Source: Bacteroidetes bacterium UBA7674 (GTDB lineage Bacteria; Bacteroidota; Bacteroidia; Chitinophagales; Chitinophagaceae). From it: DNA of 64,000 bases. The notes beneath the pieces were generated by a model. The model was not told the DNA's origin. It saw only the letters and a list, made by a program, of their open reading frames with translations, and made no database searches. The DNA lies in contig DLHG01000013.1 of assembly GCA_002483105.1 (NCBI GenBank), forward strand, positions 372,001-436,000, given 5' to 3'. Every line of letters starts with the position of its first letter. Within the stretch, counting starts at the first letter, position 1. Shown piece by piece: positions 7,264 through 16,018 of this stretch. A program made the position numbers and the translations under genes.

Positions 7264-8367
7264 CTACGCTGCAATAAGTGCCGGCCCGCTCTTCTCCAGT
7301 ATCTTCATCAGTATCTTTTCACCCGCAGATAGCTCGGCCTCGGTAGTGCATGTTTCGGGCTCAATTTTCTTCAGATATTTATTCAGTTCGTGGGCAGAAT
7401 AGAGATCGATAATAACAGGGTGTACATAATACTTTTTACAAACAGTTCGGGTATTACCTAAGTGCTTTGCTACCGAGTCTAGTGCCGCTACTACATTTCG
7501 CTTAGTAGCAGCTTCTGTTTCCGCATCGCCCAGGTCTTTAAATGAATATAAAGCTTCCAGCGACCCTTCCCATGTACGGAAATCCTTTGCTGTAAAATTG
7601 CCACCACTTATTTCTTTGATATAGTTGTTCACCAGGCCCGAATCGATACTCTTCCTGTCCCCGTTCTCATCATAGTATTGAAACAATTCCTTGCCGGGAA
7701 TATCACGACACTGCTGCACGATCTTAGACAGCTTTTTATTTCTCAGTGTGATATTGTGAGACACTCCTTTCTTTCCTTTAAAGCTGAATTTCACTTCACT
7801 ACCTTTTATCTGTACATGCCTGTCTTTAAGTGTAGTCAATCCGAAAGAACCGTATAGCTTTTCATACATACTATTACCAACGCGTATGCAGGTGCATTGC
7901 ATCAGTGATACTACTGCTGCCAATACTTTTTCCTGTGGAAGTCCTTGTTTTGCTAAGTCCTTTTGCAGTCGTTCACGCATAGCAGGTAGCGCCAGTCCGA
8001 AATCATGGAGATTGAAAAATTTGGTCTGGTTACGAACTGTCGTCCATAATGAGTGATACTTATATTGTTTTCTGCCACGCACGTCAATTCCTGTTGCTTG
8101 CAGGTGTCCGTCAGCATTTGTGCATATCCATACATTCTCCCATGCCGGGGGTAGCACCAGGCTTTTTATTCTTGTCAGTGCATCCTCGTCTGTTACTTTC
8201 TTTCCGTTCAGTGTATAGCTAAAACTACCCATAGTGCCAATACGCCTGATACCTTCTTCCTTATCACTCACATACACAAGATTCACTGCTTTCGCGCTCT
8301 TCTTGTTGTCGCTGGTAATGGACCTCAATTTTCTCCGGCTGATCTTTATTTCTGTTGTAGTCTCCAT
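7264..8367 (-). CDS. DNA topoisomerase IB
   Basis: A 367-residue type IB topoisomerase, the bacterial relative of the poxvirus enzyme. It relaxes supercoils through a 3'-phosphotyrosine intermediate. Catalytic residues visible by pattern are Arg162 (CIRVGN), the Lys199/200 region (FKGKKG), Arg264 (KDFRTWEG) and the nucleophile Tyr314 (KKYYVHP). The N-terminal 100 residues match the DNA-binding domain (WICTNADGHLQATGIDVRGR). It stands alone, with its 3' end facing the spc operon. It is not essential in most hosts and is found patchily in Bacteroidota. Confidence 0.9.
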   Translation of the reverse strand: METTTEIKISRRKLRSITSDNKKSAKAVNLVYVSDKEEGIRRIGTMGSFSYTLNGKKVTDEDALTRIKSLVLPPAWENVWICTNADGHLQATGIDVRGRKQYKYHSLWTTVRNQTKFFNLHDFGLALPAMRERLQKDLAKQGLPQEKVLAAVVSLMQCTCIRVGNSMYEKLYGSFGLTTLKDRHVQIKGSEVKFSFKGKKGVSHNITLRNKKLSKIVQQCRDIPGKELFQYYDENGDRKSIDSGLVNNYIKEISGGNFTAKDFRTWEGSLEALYSFKDLGDAETEAATKRNVVAALDSVAKHLGNTRTVCKKYYVHPVIIDLYSAHELNKYLKKIEPETCTTEAELSAGEKILMKILEKSGPALIAA

Positions 8368-8544
8368 GTCTAGGCAAATAAAAAGTCGTGCCGCAGTTCT
8401 CGGGGGCTGAAATCCTGCATTAATGAAGCCTTTAACAATTCCTTACACCTTGTCATGAAAATTTTCTCCCACCCCAATAGGGGCATACGCCTCGAGAATT
8501 GTCTTATTAATGTACACGCGGTACGATCATAAAAACAGGCTACT

Positions 8545-9165
8545 ATGACAAGGATGAAACTAATGATCGCTGTCAGCATGATGCTGATGGTAATAACAAC
8601 CAACGCACAGGCTGAAGATTACAAACTCGTAAAGAAAGATGGGTTGCTCTCCCTCTACGAAAAATGGGTTACAGCAATGAACGGTGAAAAGGCAAGGGAG
8701 ATAAAAGCAGTTTTCTATGCGCATGCTAAACCCGCTGATGCTGTAGCCTTATTAAAAGACCAATCAAAAGCCCTGGAGTGGAATCCCAATGCCGGTGAAT
8801 ATAAGGTAGTGGTTTCTGCCAACCCAAATTCTTGGCTGAACTATGTGATATACGATATCCCCTGGCCGGTCGGTGATCAGGACTTATGCTTGCAATATAG
8901 TATGAAGCAATCAGGTACTGTTACTGAAGTAGTATTCCAGGGTACTGATCACAAATCATTTCCTGTAAAGAGCGGAGTGGGGCGTATCAGCGGAACAAAA
9001 GGCAAGTGGGTCTTTGAGCAACAAACTAATGGACTAATGAAAATAACCTACACCATATCCACCAACCGTAACAGTAAGCTACCCAAGTTTATCACAGACC
9101 CTATCATTCACGACAATATGATGGAAAGCATGGTATTATTCACTTCATTACTGGAAAATAAATAG
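8545..9165 (+). CDS. START-domain (lipid-binding) protein with signal peptide
   Basis: A 206-residue protein with a cleavable signal peptide (basic start, hydrophobic core to about residue 21, TNAQA cleavage site) followed by a START/SRPBCC-like domain. Features are KLVKKDGLLSLYEKWV, the region around WNPNAGEYKVV, and VYDIPWP-type strands before a C-terminal helix. Such proteins bind hydrophobic ligands in a deep cavity. It is two bases upstream of a short-chain dehydrogenase and heads a three-gene operon, suggesting a periplasmic lipid partner. The ligand is unknown. Confidence 0.7.
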   Translation: MTRMKLMIAVSMMLMVITTNAQAEDYKLVKKDGLLSLYEKWVTAMNGEKAREIKAVFYAHAKPADAVALLKDQSKALEWNPNAGEYKVVVSANPNSWLNYVIYDIPWPVGDQDLCLQYSMKQSGTVTEVVFQGTDHKSFPVKSGVGRISGTKGKWVFEQQTNGLMKITYTISTNRNSKLPKFITDPIIHDNMMESMVLFTSLLENK

Positions 9166-9167
9166 AC

Positions 9168-9971
9168 ATGACAGACAGGAATTATGCCCTCATAACCGGA
9201 GCCAGCTCCGGCCTGGGGAAGGAGTTTGCGATACAATGCGCTCAACGGGGAATGAATGTACTGCTTATAGCACTACCCGGTGGTAATACTATGTCACTTG
9301 CAGAAAACCTGAGGTTGGAGTACAGTGTAGATGTACAGGCGTTCGAGTTTGATATGACAGATAGCATAGAGCTTATCAGCAGGGTGAATGAGATAGCGGA
9401 TAACTACAATATCAATTTCCTCATCAACAATGCAGGTGTTGGCGGCACGTCTTCTATCCTCGAAACATCTCTTGAAAGAATTGATGGCATCATACAGCTG
9501 AATGTGAGAAGTACCACGCTCATCACTCGTTTACTCATTCCGCACCTGATGAAGAACGACCGCAGCTACATCATGAACATATCCAGTATGGCTGCCTTCT
9601 CCCCGATAGCATATAAAACGGTCTATCCTGCATCAAAGGCATTTATATCATCTTTCTCTCTCAGTCTCAGAGAGGAGTTGTCAGGAACAGGTGTATCGGT
9701 TAGTGTTGTCTACCCCGGTCCTATTATGACTAACTCACTCACAGCCCGCAGGATAATAGCACAGGGCTTCAAAGGGAAAATGGGATTGCTGCCTACGCGC
9801 AGGATCGCAGAGATAGCAATGGATAAAACCTTAGAGCGTAAGTCAACCATAGTACCAGGATACATGAACAGGATCAATCACTTCCTGATGGGGCTGATGC
9901 CCGAATCAATGAGACTGAAGATCATTTCCCGCGCCGTGAAAAAAGAGATACAATATTCTTTACCCGCCTAA
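9168..9971 (+). CDS. Short-chain dehydrogenase/reductase
   Basis: A 267-residue classical SDR with the nucleotide-binding TGASSGLGKEF at 10-20, NNAG at 87-90, catalytic Ser140, and Tyr153/Lys157 in the YPASK motif. A C-terminal extension after residue 200 ends in basic and hydrophobic residues, as in SDRs that act on lipids or long-chain substrates. The start lies two bases after the START-domain gene and the end 12 bases before an extended SDR. The substrate cannot be told from sequence. Confidence 0.85.
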   Translation: MTDRNYALITGASSGLGKEFAIQCAQRGMNVLLIALPGGNTMSLAENLRLEYSVDVQAFEFDMTDSIELISRVNEIADNYNINFLINNAGVGGTSSILETSLERIDGIIQLNVRSTTLITRLLIPHLMKNDRSYIMNISSMAAFSPIAYKTVYPASKAFISSFSLSLREELSGTGVSVSVVYPGPIMTNSLTARRIIAQGFKGKMGLLPTRRIAEIAMDKTLERKSTIVPGYMNRINHFLMGLMPESMRLKIISRAVKKEIQYSLPA

Positions 9972-9983
9972 AATAGAACAACA

Positions 9984-10970
9984 ATGAAAAAAGTATTGGT
10001 AACAGGAGCCAACGGATTTCTGGGCTCCAACCTCGTAAGTGAGTTCAATAGCAAAGGATATGATGTGCGTGTGATAGTGAGAAAAGGTGCGGATATGAAA
10101 AGCCTGGCAGATATGCCCTGCGAAATAGTCTTCGGTAACATCGATAACAAAGAGGACATTACCCGCGCCATAGATGGTTGCGACTACGTGGTGCACGCTG
10201 CATGTATTACCGATCAATGGGCTATCTCCTTCGATGAATATGAGCGCGTCAACTTTACAGCAACAAAGTATATCGCCGATGCCTGCCTGCAACTAGGCGT
10301 GAAGCGCCTGATATATGTAAGCACCGCAAACACTATGGGGCCGGGTAGCAAACTGATACCGGGTAACGAGATGAGTGGATTCACGCTCTTCAGTGCCAAC
10401 TCAGGTTATATCAACAGTAAATACCTCGCCCAGCAATATGTATTGGAGCAGGTGGCCATCAATAAGCTACAAGCTGTGGTAGTGAACCCCACGTTCATGA
10501 TAGGTCCTAATGATATAAAACCAAGTTCAGGAAAATTGCTGCTGTACAGTCTCAATAAGCGTGTCCTGTTCTATCCGCAGGGAGGGAAGAATTTCGTGTA
10601 CATAAAGGATGTATGCATTGGTATCATCAATGCTATTGACAAAGGTAAAGTAGGGGACTGCTATCTACTCGCAGGGCACAATCTAACTTATAAGGAGTTC
10701 TTCAGTATTGTGAACACAGCCACTAACGAGAAGAAGGTAATGATACAACTCCCTAAGTTCCTACTAAAATTTGCAGGGCGCGCTGGGTCGCTCATTGAAA
10801 AGGTAATACGAAAAAGCGGCAAGCTCAATTATACCTCGTCTTACCTTCTTTGCCTGGACAACTACTACAGCGGCAAAAAAGCGGAGCGCGAACTGGCTAT
10901 CCAGTACACGCCGATAGAGCAAGCTGTATCCGGAGCACTGAATTGGTTCAAACAGAATAATTATTATTAA
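9984..10970 (+). CDS. NAD-dependent epimerase/dehydratase (extended SDR)
   Basis: A 328-residue extended SDR with TGANGFLGSNL at 7-17, Asp/Asn residues of the cofactor pocket around 51-54, Ser113 in YVSTAN, and Tyr142/Lys146 (YINSK). By pattern it is closer to the 3-beta-hydroxysteroid dehydrogenase and dihydroflavonol reductase group than to sugar epimerases (NPTFMIGPNDIKPSSG). It ends the START-SDR-SDR operon. The grouping suggests reduction or oxidation of a hydrophobic alcohol, which is inference. Confidence 0.8.
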   Translation: MKKVLVTGANGFLGSNLVSEFNSKGYDVRVIVRKGADMKSLADMPCEIVFGNIDNKEDITRAIDGCDYVVHAACITDQWAISFDEYERVNFTATKYIADACLQLGVKRLIYVSTANTMGPGSKLIPGNEMSGFTLFSANSGYINSKYLAQQYVLEQVAINKLQAVVVNPTFMIGPNDIKPSSGKLLLYSLNKRVLFYPQGGKNFVYIKDVCIGIINAIDKGKVGDCYLLAGHNLTYKEFFSIVNTATNEKKVMIQLPKFLLKFAGRAGSLIEKVIRKSGKLNYTSSYLLCLDNYYSGKKAERELAIQYTPIEQAVSGALNWFKQNNYY

Positions 10971-10975
10971 AAGGA

Positions 10976-11134
10976 ATGACTACTAAAAACAAGGTGTATG
11001 CTGATAATGATGCTGGTAATTGCAGGAAGAAAATGGCTGATTACGAAAGGATATATAAAGGCGAAAAGTATACTGATGCCAAAACGATATGGCTTGTTAG
11101 ATATCGGCGGAGGGCATTAGAAAGTGTAAGATGA
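10976..11134 (+). CDS. Possible small basic protein (52 aa), unknown
   Basis: An ATG at 10976, directly after AAAAGGA, opens a 52-residue frame rich in Lys, Arg and Tyr that ends at TGA 11132-11134. It lies five bases after the extended SDR and would be its operon tail. It contains the stretch ADYERIYKGEKYTDAKTIW, which looks protein-like, but I recognise no family. The evidence is a good ribosome-binding site and position only. Confidence 0.3.
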   Translation: MTTKNKVYADNDAGNCRKKMADYERIYKGEKYTDAKTIWLVRYRRRALESVR

Positions 11135-11155
11135 TGTGATGGTTAGTGTAAACAA

Positions 11156-11184
11156 AAGAGCCTCCCGTTTATCGGGAGGCTCTT
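11156..11184. terminator. Bidirectional terminator between convergent genes
   Basis: AAGAGCCTCCCG at 11156-11167 pairs with CGGGAGGCTCTT at 11173-11184 around a 5-base loop. On the minus strand it is followed by a T-rich stretch (TTGTTT), so it best serves the T9SS protein gene, but it can also stop the plus-strand START/SDR operon. Confidence 0.8.
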
Positions 11185-11203
11185 GCATATCATTATGTTA
11201 TTA

Positions 11204-13168
11204 TTAGCGGGAGATAACTCTTTCAGTATGCACCAGGTTGCCCGGTGTCACTACTTTTATGATATAAACGCCCTTAGGTAATTCACTAAGCGATACGCTG
11301 GTTTGGCCAACGTTGTTTTTTAATGTCTCAGAATAGACCTTCATGCCCACCATATTGTACACTTCCAACCTTGCATTTTTCTCAGGTATAGTGTAGTCAA
11401 TATTAAAGCTACCATCAGGGCTTGGGTTCGGCGATACGATCATTGAGATCATATCTTGCTGCACTTCATTTATGTCCAGGGGGAACAGGCATTGGAATTG
11501 GTAATAGAATTTAGATCCAAAGTCGGTCCCGAAAACTTTGAAGGGAAGTCCGTTTACTGTTCTTTTCATCATTACATAACCGGATCCGTCATCAGGATTA
11601 GCCCACCAGTTAAGGCCGTCGTTATTCAGCGGATTAGTAGATGGCGGCGGTCCATCATCAAAAAATGCAAATTCATAACAGTGACCGGCGATCATGTTAA
11701 ATGTATCTCTGTAAACAGTATTTGCTGTTGCAAAAGAAGGTTTGGATAAAATAATGGTTCCTGTAGAAACGTCAGTTACCTTATAGTGGTTCTCACCGGG
11801 GGCAGCATTTGTTTTAAATTCTATATAGGCAGAAGTCGAATTGTACACGGGTGGTGAAGTGAAAGCACTTGTGTTGAAGTTGTTGTGATCATTCTGGTCT
11901 GTGCCACCGTTAGGACTTTGCAGTGATACCTGGAATACATTACTGTTTGGAGCCCAATTCACAGCTTGACTAATTGTTACTGTATCCACTCCAAGGAAAG
12001 GCAGGTTACCCGTCCATTGGTAAGTGCTTTGTACACCACCCGGAACACCATAAACTATATTCAGGCTGGTAAGCGGCGCAGAGCCACTGTTCTTTATTAC
12101 GATCACTGGGTCACCACATATCGGGTTCATGCGTGTTGCTTCATACTCTATACTTGGAGAGAGGATCGCTTCAAGCGATGCATCGGTGGTAAAGTTCGGC
12201 GCACCATATTCTATCACATATGCAGTAATAGCCTGGTTGCCAAAGTTACCGGTACCCACTGCTTCCATATCCAGGTCAAAGGTGTGTGTACTGCTCGGTG
12301 CTACTCCGGGGAATTCAATATTATCATAGTTCACACTGGCACCCGGGCACCAGTTACCCCTGTCGTACAGCCATGTGCCACCTTGCGGGAACAGTGAATT
12401 GAAACCGCATTCACGCCACATAAGGCGTTGGTTAACTGTGTTGCCATCATACTTCACATATCGTTGCTTAGGGCAGAACTCAGAGCAGTTTTGGTCATTC
12501 ATACCATGTCCGCTTTGAATGATCTTCATTCTTGCTTCTGTGGTAGCTGCACCATATGTTACAGTCTGTGCGCTCAGCTGTGTTTCTATATTAGAGTTAT
12601 AGCCGTAGCCACCTGAATAGACGCGGGTAATATTTTTTATATCCCGCTCAGGAGTACCTTCAATAAAGTAGAAGTAGATATTGATCTTCCATCCTCTTGT
12701 ATTCGTTTCAAAGCCTGTATGATTATATTCTATCTCTACAGAGTCATGAAACAGTGTGGAGAAGTCTGTTACATCATAATACCAGCCATGCTTGAAGTTA
12801 TCACCCGCTGTGCCTATCCATGAATTACCATATGGTGTGATAAAGCGTGCAAACTCCCAATTAAGAGGTGTGCTGTTCACGCCGGCAGGGCGCGCTATGG
12901 AGATGGGGTCAAGGTAGTCCCACTCAGCACAGTCCATCACATCAGGGCACTGGAATGTCAGGTACATGATCACTTTACTGTAGTTAACAGATGGCGCAGG
13001 GAATTCGCCCCATTTATGATAAGGGTTGCTGCCCGATCCTGCAGTAACGATCTCCTGGTTTTGGAAAACGTGTACCACGGTAGTATCACCGGGTGCCGCA
13101 AAACCTTTCGCTGAAAATAACAACAGGGCTACAATAGCCATGCTTATCTTTTGTAACTTTCTATACAT
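11204..13168 (-). CDS. Secreted PNGase F-like protein with T9SS sorting domain
   Basis: A 654-residue exported protein: signal peptide to about residue 24 (LLLFSAKGFAAPGD), then a region resembling the N-terminal domain of peptide-N-glycosidase F (MYLTFQCPDVMDCAEWDYLD, with the C...CxEWD pattern), then beta-rich regions. The last 75 residues are a T9SS type A sorting domain (NPSPDGSFNIDY, GMKVYSETL, LPKGVYIIKV). PNGase F enzymes remove N-glycans; whether this one is active is not shown. A weak -7 element lies near 13202-13209. It could instead be a structural surface protein. Confidence 0.7.
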   Translation of the reverse strand: MYRKLQKISMAIVALLLFSAKGFAAPGDTTVVHVFQNQEIVTAGSGSNPYHKWGEFPAPSVNYSKVIMYLTFQCPDVMDCAEWDYLDPISIARPAGVNSTPLNWEFARFITPYGNSWIGTAGDNFKHGWYYDVTDFSTLFHDSVEIEYNHTGFETNTRGWKINIYFYFIEGTPERDIKNITRVYSGGYGYNSNIETQLSAQTVTYGAATTEARMKIIQSGHGMNDQNCSEFCPKQRYVKYDGNTVNQRLMWRECGFNSLFPQGGTWLYDRGNWCPGASVNYDNIEFPGVAPSSTHTFDLDMEAVGTGNFGNQAITAYVIEYGAPNFTTDASLEAILSPSIEYEATRMNPICGDPVIVIKNSGSAPLTSLNIVYGVPGGVQSTYQWTGNLPFLGVDTVTISQAVNWAPNSNVFQVSLQSPNGGTDQNDHNNFNTSAFTSPPVYNSTSAYIEFKTNAAPGENHYKVTDVSTGTIILSKPSFATANTVYRDTFNMIAGHCYEFAFFDDGPPPSTNPLNNDGLNWWANPDDGSGYVMMKRTVNGLPFKVFGTDFGSKFYYQFQCLFPLDINEVQQDMISMIVSPNPSPDGSFNIDYTIPEKNARLEVYNMVGMKVYSETLKNNVGQTSVSLSELPKGVYIIKVVTPGNLVHTERVISR

Positions 13169-13233
13169 AATATTGAATTGACAGTTAAGCTAATATGATG
13201 GTAAAAGTAATGATTATTTAACCGATCGGGAAC

Positions 13234-14319
13234 TTATTGCCCAGCTTTCGGAAGGCCTTCTGTCTTGGGTTTGTAAAAAAATAAGATGCCCAGCCCGGTC
13301 AAAACCAATAAAGTGGAGATGATCTCAGCCTGCGTAGGATGCAGGAAGCCCCAATCATACTTATAGTTCACACGTATCTTCTCTATAAAGAAGCGTTCCA
13401 GGCCGTTTAGTATCAGGTAGAAGCCAAAGATGTGCAATGGCTTGCTGAACGTCTTTCTCAGTCCGATTATCACAAGAAAGAGGATGGTGCAGGCTATAGC
13501 TTCATACAGCGCCGTAGGGAATACGCCTACCGGCAGCACTGAGCAATAATTACCCGCGCAGTCTGCTATACGTATACCTTCATTATTAACATTATGGGCA
13601 TAATTCATAGCATACATCCAGCGTGGCATTCCCGATGGGGCTACAACACTCATGTGCGGAACAGCATCAAGGCTGCCAAAGTTGTTCATAAAGTAGGGTG
13701 CAGCTTTTTGCAGCATGCCCTCATACATTCCCGGCTCTGCAAGTTTCAATACACCGTTTGGTTCGGTGACGTAGGCGCTGTTGAAAATACCCCAGTCTCC
13801 ATCTCCTGAAAAATGACAACCCAGTCTGCCAACGCCATAAGACAGCATCAGGGCAGGAGCTACTGCATCTGCCAGATGGATGAATGATATTTTGTTTTTT
13901 CGGCAGTAATAATACAGCACTACTGTTGCAGTGATCAACCCGCCATAGAAGGTGAGCCCGCTTCGGGAGAATAAATTACCTATCGGGTCTTGCACAAAAT
14001 CTTCCCATGTCTCGAATGCATTGAAAACTTTTGCACCTACCAGTCCTGATATAGCTGCAACAACGATAATGTCTGTCACGCGCTGGTGAGGATATACTGC
14101 TACTTTCTTCTTAGTGCCGGTGGCCTTATCTTCTTTCTCTACTATTTCCGGACCTATGAGCCCTTCTTTTTCCTTGCGTTTCAATTCCCGGGTCATCACC
14201 ATTCCCGCAACCAGGAAGCCCACCGCTACCAGGAATCCGAAGGTCTTGAATATGCCGATCCATTCGGGCATTTCTACGCCCAAAAGGCTTTGAAGTAAAT
14301 ATTGAAAATCAGGATACAT
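13234..14319 (-). CDS. lgt: Prolipoprotein diacylglyceryl transferase
   Basis: A 361-residue polytopic inner-membrane enzyme that attaches diacylglycerol to the lipobox cysteine of preprolipoproteins. The family signatures RSGLTFYGGLI and YGVGRLGCHFSGDGDWG (equivalent of GRxGNFxN) are present, and the C-terminus shows the FYLILNGLERFFIEKIR helix. It is longer than E. coli Lgt (about 290) owing to an insert near residues 40-70 and an internal loop, common in Bacteroidota. It fits with the many lipoproteins in this window. Confidence 0.9.
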   Translation of the reverse strand: MYPDFQYLLQSLLGVEMPEWIGIFKTFGFLVAVGFLVAGMVMTRELKRKEKEGLIGPEIVEKEDKATGTKKKVAVYPHQRVTDIIVVAAISGLVGAKVFNAFETWEDFVQDPIGNLFSRSGLTFYGGLITATVVLYYYCRKNKISFIHLADAVAPALMLSYGVGRLGCHFSGDGDWGIFNSAYVTEPNGVLKLAEPGMYEGMLQKAAPYFMNNFGSLDAVPHMSVVAPSGMPRWMYAMNYAHNVNNEGIRIADCAGNYCSVLPVGVFPTALYEAIACTILFLVIIGLRKTFSKPLHIFGFYLILNGLERFFIEKIRVNYKYDWGFLHPTQAEIISTLLVLTGLGILFFYKPKTEGLPKAGQ

Positions 14320-14375
14320 ATGAGTTCGCTAAGATGCTTGCAAGTTAATACTTAGATGCTTTAGAATTGAGGTAT

Positions 14376-15260
14376 TTATATCTGCTCTATGATAGCCAAC
14401 GTATTTTTTATCATGTTATCCACACCTTCGGGAATGTTATTGAGCACGGTACCCGCCAGGCGGTTGTTCAGTGCGAGATTTACCGACAGGCATTGATGCC
14501 CCAGTATTTTCGACAGGCCATAGATTGCCGAAGATTCCATTTCAAAATTAGTGATGCGGTTCATGCCACTTGTGAAACTGCTCAGCGAATCTATCAGGTT
14601 AGGGAAGGCTATCGGCCCGCGCAGCACTCGTCCCTGCGGTCCGTAAAATCCGGGGCAGGTTACTGTCATGCCATGAGTGTAGTGTTCGCCAAAGTGTTTC
14701 CTCAGCGATATAGAACCTTCTATCACATACGGATGGATTGGCTTATTCTCCATGGATGTATGTTTTATGAAATCATTCTGTATAAATATTTCATCGGGGC
14801 TGCTGTTATACCTGTAGTAATGCAGCAGGTTATCCAGTCCTATAGCATGAGAACTCACTATCATTGTTCCCGGTGCTATATCTGGTTGCAGGCCGCCGCA
14901 TGTTCCTATACGCATAATGGATAGGGTAGTCTTCTGTTCTTTTATGGTGCGGGTACTGAAGTCTATATTGGCCAGTGCGTCCAGTTCATTAATGACGATG
15001 TCAATATTATCAGGCCCTATGCCCGAGGATATTACACTAATTCGTTTGTTGCCTATATAACCCGTATGGGTGATGAATTCCCTGTGCGCTGCTTTATGCT
15101 CTATACGGTCAAAATATTTTGATACCATGGCTACACGTCCCGGGTCACCTACAGTGATAATGGTAGGGGCTAATTGCTCGGGTGCGAGGTCAAGATGGTA
15201 GATCGTGCCCTTGCTTGTAAGCATCAATTCAGAATCTTTAATAACATCTTGCCTGTGCAT
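14376..15260 (-). CDS. Nucleoside phosphorylase (uridine phosphorylase-like)
   Basis: A 294-residue member of the PNP/UDP family that cleaves nucleosides with phosphate to free base and ribose 1-phosphate. Family motifs are TVGDPGRVAMVS near the start, SVISSGIGPDNIDIVINELD, RIGTCGGLQ, and FEMESSAIYGLS near the ribose pocket. The length is slightly above the 250-260 residues of E. coli Udp. It lies divergent to tRNA-Cys and 56 bases upstream of lgt. Base specificity (uridine or purine) is not certain. Confidence 0.85.
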   Translation of the reverse strand: MHRQDVIKDSELMLTSKGTIYHLDLAPEQLAPTIITVGDPGRVAMVSKYFDRIEHKAAHREFITHTGYIGNKRISVISSGIGPDNIDIVINELDALANIDFSTRTIKEQKTTLSIMRIGTCGGLQPDIAPGTMIVSSHAIGLDNLLHYYRYNSSPDEIFIQNDFIKHTSMENKPIHPYVIEGSISLRKHFGEHYTHGMTVTCPGFYGPQGRVLRGPIAFPNLIDSLSSFTSGMNRITNFEMESSAIYGLSKILGHQCLSVNLALNNRLAGTVLNNIPEGVDNMIKNTLAIIEQI

Positions 15261-15278
15261 TACAATTTTAATTTTGCT

Positions 15279-15309
15279 CTTGTAAAGAAACGATTTTTTA
15301 CTACATTTG
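15279..15309 (+). promoter_or_regulatory. Promoter of tRNA-Cys (CTTG-N19-TACATTTG)
   Basis: CTTG at 15279-15282 and TACATTTG at 15302-15309 are separated by exactly 19 bases, matching the Bacteroidota TTTG-N19-TAnnTTTG promoter with one mismatch. Transcription would begin about 15316, seven bases before the mature tRNA end. Confidence 0.7.
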
Positions 15310-15322
15310 CCATCCGTTCAAC

Positions 15323-15396
15323 GGTCGAGTGGCCGAGCGGCTAGGCAGAGGTCTGCAAAACCTCGTACAGCGGTTCAAATCCGCTCTCGACCTCCA
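15323..15396 (+). tRNA. tRNA-Cys (GCA)
   Basis: A 74-base tRNA cloverleaf. The acceptor stem GGTCGAG (15323-15329) pairs with CTCGACC (15386-15392). The anticodon stem GAGGT/ACCTC encloses the loop CTGCAAA with anticodon GCA. The T-arm contains GGTTCAAATCC. The discriminator base is T, the identity base for tRNA-Cys, and CCA is encoded (15394-15396). A strong promoter precedes it and a hairpin terminator follows. No duplicated 3' end was seen nearby, so there is no sign of an integrated element. Confidence 0.97.
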
Positions 15397-15404
15397 AAAC
15401 ATAC

Positions 15405-15432
15405 AAAAAGCTCCTCATTGAGGAGCTTTTTT
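15405..15432. terminator. Bidirectional terminator after tRNA-Cys
   Basis: A 12-bp stem, AAAAAGCTCCTC (15405-15416) with GAGGAGCTTTTT (15420-15431), a 3-base loop and flanking A- and T-runs, so it can act on both strands. It ends tRNA-Cys transcripts and lies at the stop codon of the convergent hypothetical gene. Confidence 0.85.
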
Positions 15433-16018
15433 ATTTATATCTGTCTCGTTTTATCTTGCTTCGAAATTTTTCTTCCAGCACTTCCGCACAAGCCTTATAT
15501 GATATGTTGAAATTTTTAGAAGTGAAATTATAGCGCTCTGAAAGGTCCCTGTCCTTGAGTATATTTTCAGGAAGCGACTCAGGATACTTTTTTACTTTCT
15601 CAAAGTTTGGTCCCCATATCATCATCTCGCTTCCCACACTCTCGCCCTTGTATACGTACTTCACTATCATGTAGAAATCAGTGCTATCTGGTTTCTTTCC
15701 GTTTACTACATTTCTATCCTTGTCCAGTAGTATGCCCTGGAGTTTCCTTTCCCGAAGCGGTGTAAGATTGGTGTCCATTACATAGTAAACAGGATAGACT
15801 GAAAAGTTATCGGTGAAGTCATTTATCGTGCAGAGCATGGATTGTTCTGCATCTTTTCTTATCGCAGTTGCCTTGTCAATATCACCTTTCTTATTGTAGT
15901 ACGCTATTTTACTACTCTGCGAATTTAATACCACCACTATAGCCTTAGGAAAATCCGGCGACCTGTATGCCATCAAAGCCAGCAAGGGTAGGAGCGCAAG
16001 GAGGATTTTGATTTTCAT
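15431..16018 (-). CDS. Exported protein, paralog 3 of a three-gene tandem family, unknown
   Basis: A 195-residue protein with an N-terminal hydrophobic segment (KIKILLALLPLLALMAY), probably a signal peptide. It shares with its two upstream neighbours the patterns DFTDNFxxxPVYYxxDTN (residues about 70-90), a following basic segment RERKLQGIL, and a terminal motif NFTSKNFNISY. It is the most diverged copy and lacks the YYGIPP motif. Its start overlaps the preceding paralog by four bases (ATGA), implying coupled translation. I do not recognise the family. Confidence 0.75.
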   Translation of the reverse strand: MKIKILLALLPLLALMAYRSPDFPKAIVVVLNSQSSKIAYYNKKGDIDKATAIRKDAEQSMLCTINDFTDNFSVYPVYYVMDTNLTPLRERKLQGILLDKDRNVVNGKKPDSTDFYMIVKYVYKGESVGSEMMIWGPNFEKVKKYPESLPENILKDRDLSERYNFTSKNFNISYKACAEVLEEKFRSKIKRDRYK

